NCBI RefSeq assembly: GCF_014190915.1
Contig: NZ_JACHVU010000002.1
Location: 186,001 to 250,000 of the forward strand
From: Mycolicibacterium iranicum
GTDB taxonomy: Bacteria > Actinomycetota > Actinomycetes > Mycobacteriales > Mycobacteriaceae
DNA: 64,000 bases
Direction: 5' to 3'
Positions 16,836-25,564 of this stretch are shown here, in pieces. A program made the translations under genes and the position numbers. The notes beneath the pieces were generated by a model that was not told the origin of the DNA, did no database searches, and was given only the letters and a program-made list of their open reading frames with translations. How positions within the stretch are numbered: position 1 is the first letter of the stretch; every line of letters starts with the position of its first letter.

Positions 16836-18368
16836 TCACCCGATGTGGCGGTCCCTGCCCGCCCAGTACGGTTCGCGCAGTGCGCGTTTGAGGATCTTGC
16901 CGCTGGGGTTTCGGGGCAGGGCGTCGACGAGGTCGACGGTCTTGGGCAGTTTGAACCCGGCGAGCTGTGTCCTGGCGAACGCGATGAGCTCCGCTTCGGT
17001 CGGCGACGCGCCGGCTGCCGGGACGACGACGGCCTTGACCGCTTCGCCCCACCGCTCGTCGGGCACCCCGATGACCGCGACGTCGGCGACGGCGGGGTGG
17101 GTCATCAGCACGTTCTCGACCTCGGCGGGGTACACGTTCTCCCCGCCCGAGACGATCATGTCCTTGATGCGGTCGTGCAGGTACAGGTAGCCGTCGGCGT
17201 CGACGTATCCGGCGTCGCCCGTCCGGAGCCAGCCGTCCGCGGTCAGCGCGGCCGCAGTCGCCTGCGGATTGTTCCAATAGCCCAGCATGTTCTGCTCGGA
17301 GTGGGTCCACACCTCCCCGACGGTGCCGGGTGTCACGTCGGCGCCGTCTGGCCCGGCGATGCGGATCCGCACCCACGGGTAGGGCTTTCCGCAGGAGCGC
17401 AGCAGCGGCGGCATGTGGTCGTCGCCGTCGAGCTGGGTGATGGAGCCGGTCGTCTCGGTCATTCCGTACACCTGGGCGAAGACGCCGCCGAAGCGTGCCA
17501 TTCCGCGGATCAGCACGTCGTCGCTGATCGGCGACGCCCCGTAGACCACTATCCGCAGCGCCGAGAGGTCGACATCGTCGAGTCCCGTTGTGCTGAGCAG
17601 TGTTTGGATGACTGCGGGCACCAGCAGCATGTTGGTGATCGCGTGGCCGGCGATCGCGTCGAGGATCGCGGCGGGGTCGACGTCGCGCAGCACGACGGTG
17701 GTCGCGCCCTGCCACAGTCCGGCCAGCGCCCATCCCGACCCCGCCATGTGGAACAGCGGCATGACGGCCAGGCTGACCGCGTCGGCGTCGAACTTCCAGG
17801 GCCCGGCGACGCCCCCGGTCTTGCACACGTAGTTGGTATTGCTGAGCATGACGCCCTTGGGGAGGCCGGTGGTGCCCGAGGTGTACATCAGCAGGACGAG
17901 GTCGTCGGGGCCGGTCACGACGCCGGGGTCGACGGCGGGATGCTGAGCGGTCCAGCGTTCGAAAGACGCCCAGCGGTCGTGGGTTCCGACGACGACGATC
18001 TCGGCGTCCAGGTCGTCTTCGATCGCTTCGAGGTGCCCGACGAACTCCTGGCCGACGATCACCACGGCGGCGCCGGAATCGCTGAGAACGTGGCGGATTT
18101 CGGGAGCGGCGAGCCGCCAGTTCACCGGCACGGCGACGGCGCCGATCTTCGCCGATCCGAAGACCACGTCGAAGAATTCGGCCCCGTTCTTGTCGACGAA
18201 CGCCACCCGGTCGCCGGCGCCGACACCCGCCGCGGCCAACGCCTGAGCGGTGCGGCTGGACCGCTCGTCGAGCTCTGCGTAGGTGATGGTGCGATCGCCG
18301 ACGACCAGCGCCGGGGCGTGCGGCCGCTCGCGGCCGTGCCGACGGATGATGTCGGCGACGGTGTGCAT
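16836..18368 (-). CDS. Acyl-CoA ligase (FadD family)
   Basis: 510 residues, ANL superfamily. Visible: LMYTSGTTGLPKGVMLS (ATP loop) near 160, YGMTETTGSITQ near 298, GWLRTGDAGYVDADGYLYL and RIKDMIVSGGENVYPAEVE near 400, and the catalytic Lys in NPSGKILKRALRE at the end. These enzymes activate carboxylic acids through an acyl-AMP to a CoA thioester. ATG 18368 has AAAGG five bases upstream. It follows the SDR gene by nine bases, so the two form an operon with coupled expression. Substrate chain length cannot be read. Confidence 0.87.
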   Translation of the reverse strand: MHTVADIIRRHGRERPHAPALVVGDRTITYAELDERSSRTAQALAAAGVGAGDRVAFVDKNGAEFFDVVFGSAKIGAVAVPVNWRLAAPEIRHVLSDSGAAVVIVGQEFVGHLEAIEDDLDAEIVVVGTHDRWASFERWTAQHPAVDPGVVTGPDDLVLLMYTSGTTGLPKGVMLSNTNYVCKTGGVAGPWKFDADAVSLAVMPLFHMAGSGWALAGLWQGATTVVLRDVDPAAILDAIAGHAITNMLLVPAVIQTLLSTTGLDDVDLSALRIVVYGASPISDDVLIRGMARFGGVFAQVYGMTETTGSITQLDGDDHMPPLLRSCGKPYPWVRIRIAGPDGADVTPGTVGEVWTHSEQNMLGYWNNPQATAAALTADGWLRTGDAGYVDADGYLYLHDRIKDMIVSGGENVYPAEVENVLMTHPAVADVAVIGVPDERWGEAVKAVVVPAAGASPTEAELIAFARTQLAGFKLPKTVDLVDALPRNPSGKILKRALREPYWAGRDRHIG

Positions 18369-18377
18369 CAACACCTT

Positions 18378-19262
18378 TCAGTCCCTGGGCTGCATTCGCT
18401 GCCGCCTCATGATCATGTCCACGGCCCCGGGGGCGATGCTGTTGACGGCGTGGGCGGTGACGGCGATGCGCGGCGCGATGCTGACGGGACGGTGCCGCGC
18501 CGCCGTCACGATCCAGTTCGCCGCCTCCTGCGCCGAGAGCCCGGGAAGCCCGTCGTAGGCCCGCGTCGGGGCGATCATCGGGGTTTTCACCAACGGGTAG
18601 TACAGCGTCGTGGAATTCACGCCGCGGTCCGCCCATTCGGTCTCGATGATGCGGCTGATCGACGACAGGGCGGCCTTGGAGGCGTTGTAAACACCGAACA
18701 GCGGCGGGCTTTCGGTCTTCACACCCCACGTCGACACGTTGATGATGTGGCCGTCTCCGCGTTCGAGCATGCCCGGCGCGAGGCCGCGGATCAGCCGTAC
18801 CGGGCCGTAGTAGTTCAGCGTCATCGTGCGTTCCACGTCGTGCCAGCGCTCCAGCGACTCCTCCAGTGGGCGGCGGATCGAGCGCCCGGCGTTGTTCACG
18901 AGGATGTCGATTCCGCCGAGTTCCTTCTGCACCGTCGCGACCAGTTCGTCGACGGCGTCCAGGTCGGACAGGTCGCAGGCGTGTGCCCGCGCGTCGGCAC
19001 CGTCGGCGGTGATACGGGTGACGAGCTGGTCGAGCAGGTCCTGCCGCCGGGCCACCGCGACCACCACGGCCCCGCGGCGGGCGAGCTTCTCGGCGGCGGC
19101 CTCGCCGATCCCCGACGACGCCCCTGTCAGCAGCACCCGCTTACCCGTCAGGGAGAAGGTCTCTCGGTTGGGGCGGTTCAGCAGGGTCGGGAGGATCGGC
19201 GGTCGCATGCTGGTCAGCACGACCTGATCGGCCAACCGGCGCAGCGGGTTCCTGCTCGTCAC
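18378..19262 (-). CDS. Short-chain dehydrogenase/reductase (Rv0547c-like)
   Basis: 294 residues, same length as M. tuberculosis Rv0547c in the same place. An N-terminal extension of about 38 residues precedes the Rossmann motif GASSGIGEAAA; NNAG near 128 and the catalytic YNASK near 195 with an upstream Ser (INVST) are intact. Substrate unknown; linkage to a FadD ligase suggests a lipid. GTG 19262 has GAGAGGA seven bases upstream. It is separated from menB by a 66-base gap holding a strong hairpin. Confidence 0.87.
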   Translation of the reverse strand: MTSRNPLRRLADQVVLTSMRPPILPTLLNRPNRETFSLTGKRVLLTGASSGIGEAAAEKLARRGAVVVAVARRQDLLDQLVTRITADGADARAHACDLSDLDAVDELVATVQKELGGIDILVNNAGRSIRRPLEESLERWHDVERTMTLNYYGPVRLIRGLAPGMLERGDGHIINVSTWGVKTESPPLFGVYNASKAALSSISRIIETEWADRGVNSTTLYYPLVKTPMIAPTRAYDGLPGLSAQEAANWIVTAARHRPVSIAPRIAVTAHAVNSIAPGAVDMIMRRQRMQPRD

Positions 19263-19278
19263 ACTGTCGTCCTCTCGT

Positions 19279-19327
19279 GATTTCGGTGTAGTCAGTCAAC
19301 GCCACCGTGACCGACTACACCGAAATC
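19279..19327. terminator. Strong hairpin just after menB
   Basis: GATTTCGGTGTAGTC (19279-19293) pairs perfectly with GACTACACCGAAATC (19313-19327); after one mismatch the stem continues for four more pairs to a nine-base loop. It starts two bases beyond the menB stop codon on the minus strand and precedes the SDR ribosome-binding site. No U-tract follows. A terminator, or a mRNA-stabilising 3' end for menB, are both possible. Confidence 0.7.
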
Positions 19328-19328
19328 C

Positions 19329-20240
19329 CTAGAAATAGCGGGGGAACGGCGACCAGTCCGGGTCGCGTTTCTCCAGGAACGCGTCGCGGCCCTCGACGGC
19401 CTCGTCGGTCATGTACGCCAGTCGCGTCGCCTCGCCGGCGAACAGCTGCTGGCCCACCAGCCCGTCGTCGAGCAGGTTGAAGGCGTACTTGAGCATCCGG
19501 ATGGCCTGCGGCGACTTCCCGTTGATCTCCGAAGCCCACTGCAGGGCAACGTTTTCCAATTCTGCATGGTCGACGACCTCGTTGACCGCGCCCATCGCGT
19601 ACATCTGCTCGGCGGTATACGCCCGTCCGAGGAAGAAGATCTCGCGGGCGAATTTCTGCCCGGCCTGCCGCGCCAGGTAGGCCGACCCGTAGCCGCCGTC
19701 GAAGGACCCCACGTCGGCGTCGGTCTGCTTGAACCGGGCGTGCTCCCGCGACGCCAGCGTCAGGTCGCACACCACGTGCAGCGAGTGCCCGCCGCCGGCC
19801 GCCCACCCGTTCACCACGCAGATCACCGGTTTGGGCATGAAGCGGATCAGCCGCTGGACCTCGAGGATGTGCAGCCGGCCCGCCCGCGCGGGGTCCACGC
19901 TCTCGGCGGTCTCGCCCGAGGCGTACTGGTAGCCGCTACGGCCCCGGATGCGCTGGTCGCCGCCCGAACAGAACGCCCACCCGCCGTCCTTCGGCGACGG
20001 GCCGTTACCGGTCAGCAGCACCACCCCGACGTCGGACGACATCCGGGCGTGGTCGATCACCCGGTACAGCTCGTCGACGGTGTGCGGCCGGAATGCGTTG
20101 CGCACCTCGGGCCGGTCGAAGGCCACCCGGACCGTGGGCTGGTCCTTCGCCCGGTGGTAGGTGATGTCGGTCAGGTCCTCGAAGCCGGCGACCGGCTCCC
20201 AGAGGCTCGCGTCGAACGGAGTGCTTTCAGCGGCAGACAC
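19329..20240 (-). CDS. menB: 1,4-Dihydroxy-2-naphthoyl-CoA synthase
   Basis: 303 residues, crotonase fold; the M. tuberculosis enzyme has 314. MenB closes the second ring by converting o-succinylbenzoyl-CoA to dihydroxynaphthoyl-CoA. The oxyanion-hole region is CSGGDQRIRG near 93 and NGWAAGGGHSLHVVCD near 145, followed by DVGSFDGGYGSAYLARQAG near 175 with the catalytic Asp. The C-terminal WSPFPRYF is typical of the family. GTG 20240 is supported by TACTGT (20248-20253 on the minus strand) ending exactly seven bases before it, so menB appears to have its own leaderless promoter inside the 3' end of the upstream reductase gene. Confidence 0.94.
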   Translation of the reverse strand: MSAAESTPFDASLWEPVAGFEDLTDITYHRAKDQPTVRVAFDRPEVRNAFRPHTVDELYRVIDHARMSSDVGVVLLTGNGPSPKDGGWAFCSGGDQRIRGRSGYQYASGETAESVDPARAGRLHILEVQRLIRFMPKPVICVVNGWAAGGGHSLHVVCDLTLASREHARFKQTDADVGSFDGGYGSAYLARQAGQKFAREIFFLGRAYTAEQMYAMGAVNEVVDHAELENVALQWASEINGKSPQAIRMLKYAFNLLDDGLVGQQLFAGEATRLAYMTDEAVEGRDAFLEKRDPDWSPFPRYF

Positions 20241-20243
20241 GCC

Positions 20244-20687
20244 TCAGACAGTATCGAAGCGGAACACCGGGCATCGCCCGGCCAGTGCCTCGAACTGGTC
20301 GGGATCGGGTCCGGTCACCAGGCCCGCGTTCTTCATGAACCCGACACCGGTCGGCACCAGCACCGGGAACTGCCGCAGCAGCGGACGCGCCTGCTCTGCG
20401 GGCAGCTCGACCATCCGCACCGGTTCCCGCGTCCTGCCGCGGACCAGGATCGCCTCCGGGTTGGCCTGTGCGTTGCGCACCCAGTCCGAACCGGGAAGGC
20501 CGCCGACGACATAGCGTGCGCCGTCGACCTCGAACGGGGTGATCGGCGTCGAACGCGGCTGACCGGACTTGCGGCCCGTCACGGTCAGGACCACGGGACC
20601 GTCCTTGAGCAGGCCGGTCCTGTTCACCGCGATCATCGCCTTGTTCACGTACTTCAGCCACCACGGCGGGCGGATGCGCTCTCCCAT
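20244..20687 (-). CDS. F420H2-dependent reductase (Ddn/nitroreductase family)
   Basis: 147 residues. The N-terminal NRTGLLKDGPVVLTVTGRKSG, the LTVTGRKSGQPRSTPI strand pair and YVVGGLPGSDWVRNAQANP are typical of the deazaflavin-dependent nitroreductase family (PF04075), whose best-known member Ddn reduces menaquinone and activates pretomanid. No membrane helix, but the N-terminal amphipathic segment (WWLKYVNKAMIAVNRTGLL) resembles the quinone-binding helix of Ddn. It lies three bases upstream of menB, which makes a role on the menaquinone pool or its intermediates plausible, though this is inference. Confidence 0.82.
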   Translation of the reverse strand: MGERIRPPWWLKYVNKAMIAVNRTGLLKDGPVVLTVTGRKSGQPRSTPITPFEVDGARYVVGGLPGSDWVRNAQANPEAILVRGRTREPVRMVELPAEQARPLLRQFPVLVPTGVGFMKNAGLVTGPDPDQFEALAGRCPVFRFDTV

Positions 20688-20696
20688 GCCCCGAAG

Positions 20697-21392
20697 CTAC
20701 AGCCGGATTCCGTGGGTCCGCAGCGCCGTGAGCAGTCCCTCCGCGCGCTCGTGGGTGGGCATCGGGTCGACGAGCGCGAAGGCGCACCCCAGCTCCCTCG
20801 CCCCGCCGTCCGCCTCGTCGCTGTCGCCGACCATCAGCGTGCGCTCCGCATCCACCCCGAGCCGGTCGAGTGCGGTCCGGAAGATCGCGGCGTCGGGCTT
20901 GACGGCCCCGACTTCGAAGGACAGCACGAACTCGTCGACGTCGTCGGCCACATCGAGCGCGGTGAACGCCGGCCGCACGTCGAACGCGATGTTGGACACG
21001 ACGGCGGTACGGACGCCCCGCCGGTGCAGGCCGGTGAGCACGGCCGCGGTGTCCGGGTACGGGGTCCAGCTCTGCGGATCGATGACCCTGCCGTACAGCG
21101 CTTCGGCGTGGTGACGGGCCAGACCCGACTCGCGGAGCACATGCAGATATGCCTCACGGTGCAGATGGGGCGCCAGGTCACGGTGGGTCCATGCCTCGAG
21201 GGCCTGGGGCGTCATGGACACCGATCGCCCGGTCGGCGCGGTGAGCCTGCGCATCAGCTCGGCCTGCACGTGGCCGTCGATCTCGCGGCTCTCCTCGGCG
21301 TCGAGTTCCATGCCGTCGAACCAACTCGGGTCTTCTTCGAGCCGGAACAGCGTGCCGGAGAAATCGAACAGGACCGTATCGAGGTCAGCCAC
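20697..21392 (-). CDS. HAD-superfamily hydrolase
   Basis: 231 residues. HAD motif I is LFDFSGTL (residues 8-15; nucleophile Asp, with the second Asp replaced by Ser), motif II is the Ser/Thr of VVSNIA, motif III Lys lies in GAVKPDAAIF and motif IV is MVGDSDEADGG. The replaced second Asp of motif I (DxS instead of DxD) is unusual for phosphatases, where that residue is the acid/base, and fits dehalogenase-like or non-phosphatase HADs better. GTG 21392 is the likely start since VADLDTVLFDF begins right at the first strand. It ends nine bases upstream of the reductase gene. Confidence 0.78.
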   Translation of the reverse strand: MADLDTVLFDFSGTLFRLEEDPSWFDGMELDAEESREIDGHVQAELMRRLTAPTGRSVSMTPQALEAWTHRDLAPHLHREAYLHVLRESGLARHHAEALYGRVIDPQSWTPYPDTAAVLTGLHRRGVRTAVVSNIAFDVRPAFTALDVADDVDEFVLSFEVGAVKPDAAIFRTALDRLGVDAERTLMVGDSDEADGGARELGCAFALVDPMPTHERAEGLLTALRTHGIRL

Positions 21393-21505
21393 AGCTTCAT
21401 CCTGCCAGGTGTGAAAACTTCGCTCAGTGGCTAAACAACGCCCGTGAACGAGCCCGGGCAGGCAGTGATGAGCGCACCTGCACATGACGAACTGCCGGCG
21501 GCGGC

Positions 21506-22270
21506 GTGACGACGGCGCACACGGGGCGCAGGCACCGGCTCGCGACGCAGCCGACGAACACCGACGCCGCTGGGTACGGGTGGTCCGACGCCCGGCTGGA
21601 TCTGCCCGAACTGGACCTGCGCGGCTGCTCTGAGATGGTCGTCGTCGGAGCGCACCCCGACGATGTCACTGTCGGTTTCGGTGCGACCGCGGCGCAACTG
21701 GCTGCGTCCGGGGTGCGGGTACAAGTCGTCGTTGCCAGCGACGGCGGCATCGGGTTCCCGGATATCCCTCTGCTGCAACGCTTTCAGTTGGAGAAGGCGC
21801 GCAGGAGCGAACTGCAGCGGGCGACCGGCCTGCTGGGGCTGCCGGCGCCCATCTGCCTGGGACTGCCCGGCGGCGACGTGGCGCAGCACGAGCAGCGCCT
21901 CGCCGATCTACTGGTCGAAATCCTGGCCACCAAACCCGTAGGCACGTGGTGCGCCGCGACGTGGCGTGGCGACGGGCACTCCGACCACGAGGCCGTCGGC
22001 AACGCCGCGGCATCGGCTGCGCTCAGCACCGGCGCGGTGTCGATGGAGTACCCGGTGTGGATGTGGCAGTGGGTGAGCCCCGGTGACGGCGCGGTGCCGT
22101 GGGACAGGGCGTTCACCAGCCCGGTGACCCCGGCGGCGCTGGAACGAAAGCTGCTGGCGGCGCAGAGCTTTCGCGGTCGTGTCCCGTGCCGGGCGCTGGG
22201 CGGGGATCCCGCGCTGTCCGGCGGTCTCGTACCGCCGATGCCTGCCGCCGGGGAGCTCGTCTTCCGCTGA
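21506..22270 (+). CDS. PIG-L/LmbE-family deacetylase
   Basis: 254 residues. VVVGAHPDDVTVGFGAT near 45-60 carries the AHPDD zinc-binding motif and GDGHSDHEAVG near 155 supplies the other His. The family removes acetyl groups from N-acetylglucosamine-type substrates, as MshB does in mycothiol synthesis, but here the context gives no pathway. There are about 40 residues before the fold; GTG 21506 lacks a clear ribosome-binding site and a later start is possible. It is an isolated gene between oppositely oriented neighbours, ending 14 bases from the convergent kinase-like gene. Confidence 0.8.
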   Translation: MTTAHTGRRHRLATQPTNTDAAGYGWSDARLDLPELDLRGCSEMVVVGAHPDDVTVGFGATAAQLAASGVRVQVVVASDGGIGFPDIPLLQRFQLEKARRSELQRATGLLGLPAPICLGLPGGDVAQHEQRLADLLVEILATKPVGTWCAATWRGDGHSDHEAVGNAAASAALSTGAVSMEYPVWMWQWVSPGDGAVPWDRAFTSPVTPAALERKLLAAQSFRGRVPCRALGGDPALSGGLVPPMPAAGELVFR

Positions 22271-22284
22271 CCCCGGGCGGGGCC

Positions 22285-23544
22285 CTACGGCGCGACGCCG
22301 CCCAGCACGTCGGTGACATCCCAGCGCTGCCACAGATTCAGGAAGTTCGTCATCATCAGCAGTCGGCTGCGGGCCTGCTCACTGCCGGCGATTCGCGGGT
22401 CGAAACGGTCGGGCACCGGCTCGGGCAGCAGCTTCAGCAGATACCCCGGCACGTCCAGCAACCAGGCGGTCCCCATGAGAGCGACATAGGTGAGGAGATG
22501 CCGGCGCAGTGCGGCTGGATCCACGACCGGGCCCCCGGCCGCGGTGTACTCGGCGAGGAAATGGTCGAGCAGTCCGTCGAAGTGGTTGTTCCACATCGCG
22601 GTCTCCGCGCTGCACATCGCCCCCCAGAGCGCCATCGCGAGGTTCATCTGACCCACGCATCCCCAGTCGAGCAACCCGCATCGCAGGCCGGCGTCCTGAC
22701 GCCAGAACCACGCGTTGTCGACGTTGGCGTTCCAGTGGCACAGCGCGATGTGGTCCGGCTCGGCGGCAAGGCCCTCCCACAGGATGTCGGTCCGGCCGGA
22801 GATCACCCCGACCTCGTCGCGCAGCCGCGAAAGGAATTCCGGCGCAGCGACATCGGTGGGTAGCAGCGCGGGTTGGCGGACTGCCAGCTCGGCGAGATGG
22901 TCCACGCGGCGTTGCAGCTGTTCGACGCTGTAGGGCGCCCGCTGGCCGACCGACAGACTGCGGATGTCGACCGCGAAATCGGAGCCCATACCGAGCCGTC
23001 CGGCCTTCTGGCTGCCGGCCAGAGCGCCCAGCGCGCTGAACAGCGCCCGGTAGTGTTCCACCGGCTCGGGCATCGAATGGTCGGCACATTTCTCGTATTG
23101 GCGCTCTATCCCTTTGCGGCCGAACGGTATCCGCGCAGTCAGCAGTATTCCGCTGCCGGACCCGGCATGAAAGTCGGCGTAGAGGCAGCGCGGCACCGCG
23201 ATCGGGAACTCTGGGGTGCGGGTCAGTAGGGCGAACTGCACCTCGTGAGCCATCTGGGCACGTCCGAGATCCCGTGCCGGATCATCGAAGTCGCGGGAGA
23301 ACTTCACGAAGAGCTCGCGCGGAAGATCACAGGGCCGGCGGTAGGAGACCGTGAGCGCGGCCTTGCGTCCGGTGCTACCCCCTCGGAACTCCTGCAGGTC
23401 GTCCACGGCGACGATCTCGTTGTCGGTCGCCAGCGAACCGGCGCGACGGAAGGCGTCGGTCAGGAAGGACGGTCCTGCGTGCGACAGCGATGCGGGGTCG
23501 GCCGGGAAGTCGAGACCGAGATGGTCACCGGCGTAGTTGCGCAT
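22285..23544 (-). CDS. Aminoglycoside-phosphotransferase-like protein, catalytic Asp replaced
   Basis: 419 residues, protein-kinase-like fold. The sequence resembles the large APH/EcKinase-type proteins of actinobacteria. Seen: a probable nucleotide-binding strand with Lys in PRELFVKFSRDFDDP near 78, the catalytic-loop equivalent ALCHWNANVDNAWF with His270, and GLLDWGCVG near 290 providing the metal-binding Asp. In active relatives the loop reads H-x-D-x-x-x-x-N; here the Asp is Asn272, so either catalysis is altered or the protein is a pseudokinase. ATG 23544 is preceded by CACAAT with a six-base gap. No pathway is evident. Confidence 0.7.
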   Translation of the reverse strand: MRNYAGDHLGLDFPADPASLSHAGPSFLTDAFRRAGSLATDNEIVAVDDLQEFRGGSTGRKAALTVSYRRPCDLPRELFVKFSRDFDDPARDLGRAQMAHEVQFALLTRTPEFPIAVPRCLYADFHAGSGSGILLTARIPFGRKGIERQYEKCADHSMPEPVEHYRALFSALGALAGSQKAGRLGMGSDFAVDIRSLSVGQRAPYSVEQLQRRVDHLAELAVRQPALLPTDVAAPEFLSRLRDEVGVISGRTDILWEGLAAEPDHIALCHWNANVDNAWFWRQDAGLRCGLLDWGCVGQMNLAMALWGAMCSAETAMWNNHFDGLLDHFLAEYTAAGGPVVDPAALRRHLLTYVALMGTAWLLDVPGYLLKLLPEPVPDRFDPRIAGSEQARSRLLMMTNFLNLWQRWDVTDVLGGVAP

Positions 23545-23568
23545 GCCGTGATTGTGCCCGGGGTCCGG

Positions 23569-24786
23569 TCAGACGTAGCGGGCGCGCCCCGCCAGTGCTC
23601 CGGCGACGATCTGCACGACGTAGACCACGAGGAACATCACCCACGGCACGGTCCACCCGTGCGTGACGTCGTGCAGCAGCCCGAACAGGAACGGGCCCGT
23701 CCCGGCGATCAGATAGCCGAATCCCTGCGCCATACCCGAGAGCTGCGATGTGTCCTCGGCGGTGCGTGCCCGCAGCCCGAGAACCGCCAGCGCCAAGGAG
23801 AACGCGCTCATGCCGACGCCGATCAGCACGCTCCACAGCAGGGGCTGCGCGGCCGGCGCCACCATCAGCCCGACGGTGCCCACGAGACCGACCAGCCCCA
23901 CCGCGACGATCCATGCGCTCTGGCTGGGCCGGCGCGCGGCCAGCGGCGCGATCATCAGCGACAGCGGTACCCCGACCAGCGAGGTCAAACCGACCAGAAG
24001 TCCCGCGTCGAGCTTGTCGACGCCGTTGTCGATGAAGACCGCGGGCAGCCAGCCCATCACGATGTAGGCCATGAACGCCTGGCTGCCGAAGAACAGCGTC
24101 ACGGTCCACGCCAGTGGGTTCCGCAGCAGCGACCGGCGCTCGCCCGTGCGGCTGGTGTGCTGAGCCCACGCGCTGCGGTGCCTGCGGGTGGCCGGAATCC
24201 ATACGGCGAGAGCCAGAAACGAGATCACCGCCCAGGACGCCAGCGCCTCGCGCCAGCCGCCCAGCGGATTCTCCAGGCCGGGTGTCACCGCAGAGCCCAG
24301 GGCCCCACCGCCCTGCAGCGCCGCGGTGTAGATGCCGGTCATCAGCCCCACGCGCGCCGGGAACGATCCCTTGATGACGACGGGGATCAGCACGTTGGCC
24401 AGCGCGATGCCGGCGCAGGCGATCAGGGTGGCGCCGATGACCAGATGCGGTCCGCCGACGACGCGCAGGGCCAGACCCGCGGTGAGGGCGATCATCGCGG
24501 CCGAGATGGTGCGGCCGAGTCCGATCCGGCTCGCCAGCCAGGGGGCGGCGAACCCGGCGGCGGCGAAGCACAGCGCGGGCAGCGTGGTGAGCAGACCCGC
24601 CCAGGTGGCCGACACCGACAGCTCGGCGCGCATGTCGCCGAGGACGGTCGCGACACTTGTGACCGCCGGTCGCAGGTTGAGCGCGGTGAGGACGACAGCC
24701 ACCGCCAGCAGGGCGCCGCCGGCCACGGTCGGGAGGCGGGTCCCGTCGGACGGAGACATGAAGACGTCCTTCGTGCCGGTGCGCAT
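23569..24786 (-). CDS. Major facilitator transporter, CynX/NimT-like
   Basis: 405 residues with twelve hydrophobic helices. The N-terminal helix ALNLRPAVTSVATVL is the hallmark of the cyanate/nitroimidazole (CynX/NimT) group of MFS carriers, and FPARVGLMTGIYTAALQGGGALGSAVTPG is their conserved helix 5 region (part). ATG 24786 is chosen because CACTGT lies six bases upstream; ATG 24759 is the alternative. It is divergent from a GntR-family regulator with only 41 bases between the starts, implying direct control. The substrate is likely a small anion or acid, unproven. Confidence 0.83.
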   Translation of the reverse strand: MRTGTKDVFMSPSDGTRLPTVAGGALLAVAVVLTALNLRPAVTSVATVLGDMRAELSVSATWAGLLTTLPALCFAAAGFAAPWLASRIGLGRTISAAMIALTAGLALRVVGGPHLVIGATLIACAGIALANVLIPVVIKGSFPARVGLMTGIYTAALQGGGALGSAVTPGLENPLGGWREALASWAVISFLALAVWIPATRRHRSAWAQHTSRTGERRSLLRNPLAWTVTLFFGSQAFMAYIVMGWLPAVFIDNGVDKLDAGLLVGLTSLVGVPLSLMIAPLAARRPSQSAWIVAVGLVGLVGTVGLMVAPAAQPLLWSVLIGVGMSAFSLALAVLGLRARTAEDTSQLSGMAQGFGYLIAGTGPFLFGLLHDVTHGWTVPWVMFLVVYVVQIVAGALAGRARYV

Positions 24787-24827
24787 GTTGCTACAGTGCC
24801 ATACATCCCATCATTGGACGAAAGGGT

Positions 24828-25502
24828 ATGCGGGTGCCGTTGACCACTGCCCGCCGCACCGGTCTCGTCGACCAGGTCATCGAGCAGCTGAGGCGTGCCA
24901 TCAGCGGGGGTGAGTGGCCCGTGGGGCAGCGCATCCCGAACGAGACGCTGCTCGTGGAATCACTCGGTGTCGGCCGCAACACCGTCCGTGAGGCGGTGCG
25001 CGCCCTCTCGCATGCGGGCCTGCTCGAAGTCCGTCAGGGCGACGGCACCTACGTCCGGGCCACCAGCGAGGTGTCGGGCGCGCTGCGCAGACTCTGCGGC
25101 GCCGAGCTGCGCGACGTCCTCCAGGTGCGCCGCGCGCTCGAGGTGGAGGGTGCCCGGCTGGCTGCGGCCAACCACACCCCCGGCGACATCGCCGAACTGC
25201 GCACGCTGCTCGCCCGCACCGACGACGCCGACGGCACCGACGACTTCGCCCGCGCCGACGCCGAGTTCCACCTCACGGTGGTCCGCGCGTCCGGCAACCC
25301 CATCCTGACCGAGCTCTACCGCGGGCTCATCGAGACCATCACCGCGAGTGTGGCCACCACCCGGAACGTGCCGGTGCAGATGGTCGACCACGGCGCGCTG
25401 CTGGACCGGATCGCCGACGGCGACGCGGACGAGGCCGCCAGGATGGCCGGCGAACTCATCGACCGGATCCTCGCCGGCATCGACTCGACCGATCCCTGCT
25501 AG
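24828..25502 (+). CDS. GntR-family regulator, FadR/FCD type
   Basis: 224 residues. An N-terminal winged helix (about 10-75: LVDQVIEQLRRAISGGEWPVGQ, then IPNETLLVESLGVGRNTVREA, quoted in parts) is followed by an all-helical FCD domain. The FCD metal ligands are visible as Asp in EFHLTVVRASGN and His in the later MVDHGALLDRIADGD. Such regulators bind a carboxylate through a metal and release DNA. The 41-base gap to the divergent MFS gene must hold its operator; I see no clean palindrome there. AAAGGG lies close to the ATG. Confidence 0.87.
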   Translation: MRVPLTTARRTGLVDQVIEQLRRAISGGEWPVGQRIPNETLLVESLGVGRNTVREAVRALSHAGLLEVRQGDGTYVRATSEVSGALRRLCGAELRDVLQVRRALEVEGARLAAANHTPGDIAELRTLLARTDDADGTDDFARADAEFHLTVVRASGNPILTELYRGLIETITASVATTRNVPVQMVDHGALLDRIADGDADEAARMAGELIDRILAGIDSTDPC

Positions 25503-25522
25503 CGCACCGACTGCACGCTTGC

Positions 25523-25564
25523 GGTCGGCTCAGCCGACCCGGCCTGATCGTCGGCTCAGCCGAC
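25523..25564. repeat. Two tandem copies of a palindrome between convergent genes
   Basis: GTCGGCTCAGCCGAC occurs at 25524-25538 and again at 25550-25564, 26 bases apart; each copy is itself palindromic, and the first extends to GGTCGGCTCAGCCGACC. The fadD8 stop codon lies within the second copy. They sit between the convergent ends of the GntR gene and fadD8, so terminator hairpins are likely. Confidence 0.75.

Noticed and set aside
16806..19280. An 824-codon open frame on the plus strand across the FadD and SDR genes
   Set aside because: It is an artefact of high GC in the opposite strand; the minus-strand frames carry full ANL-ligase and SDR motifs, while this one has no family features and a His/Gln/Asp-rich composition.
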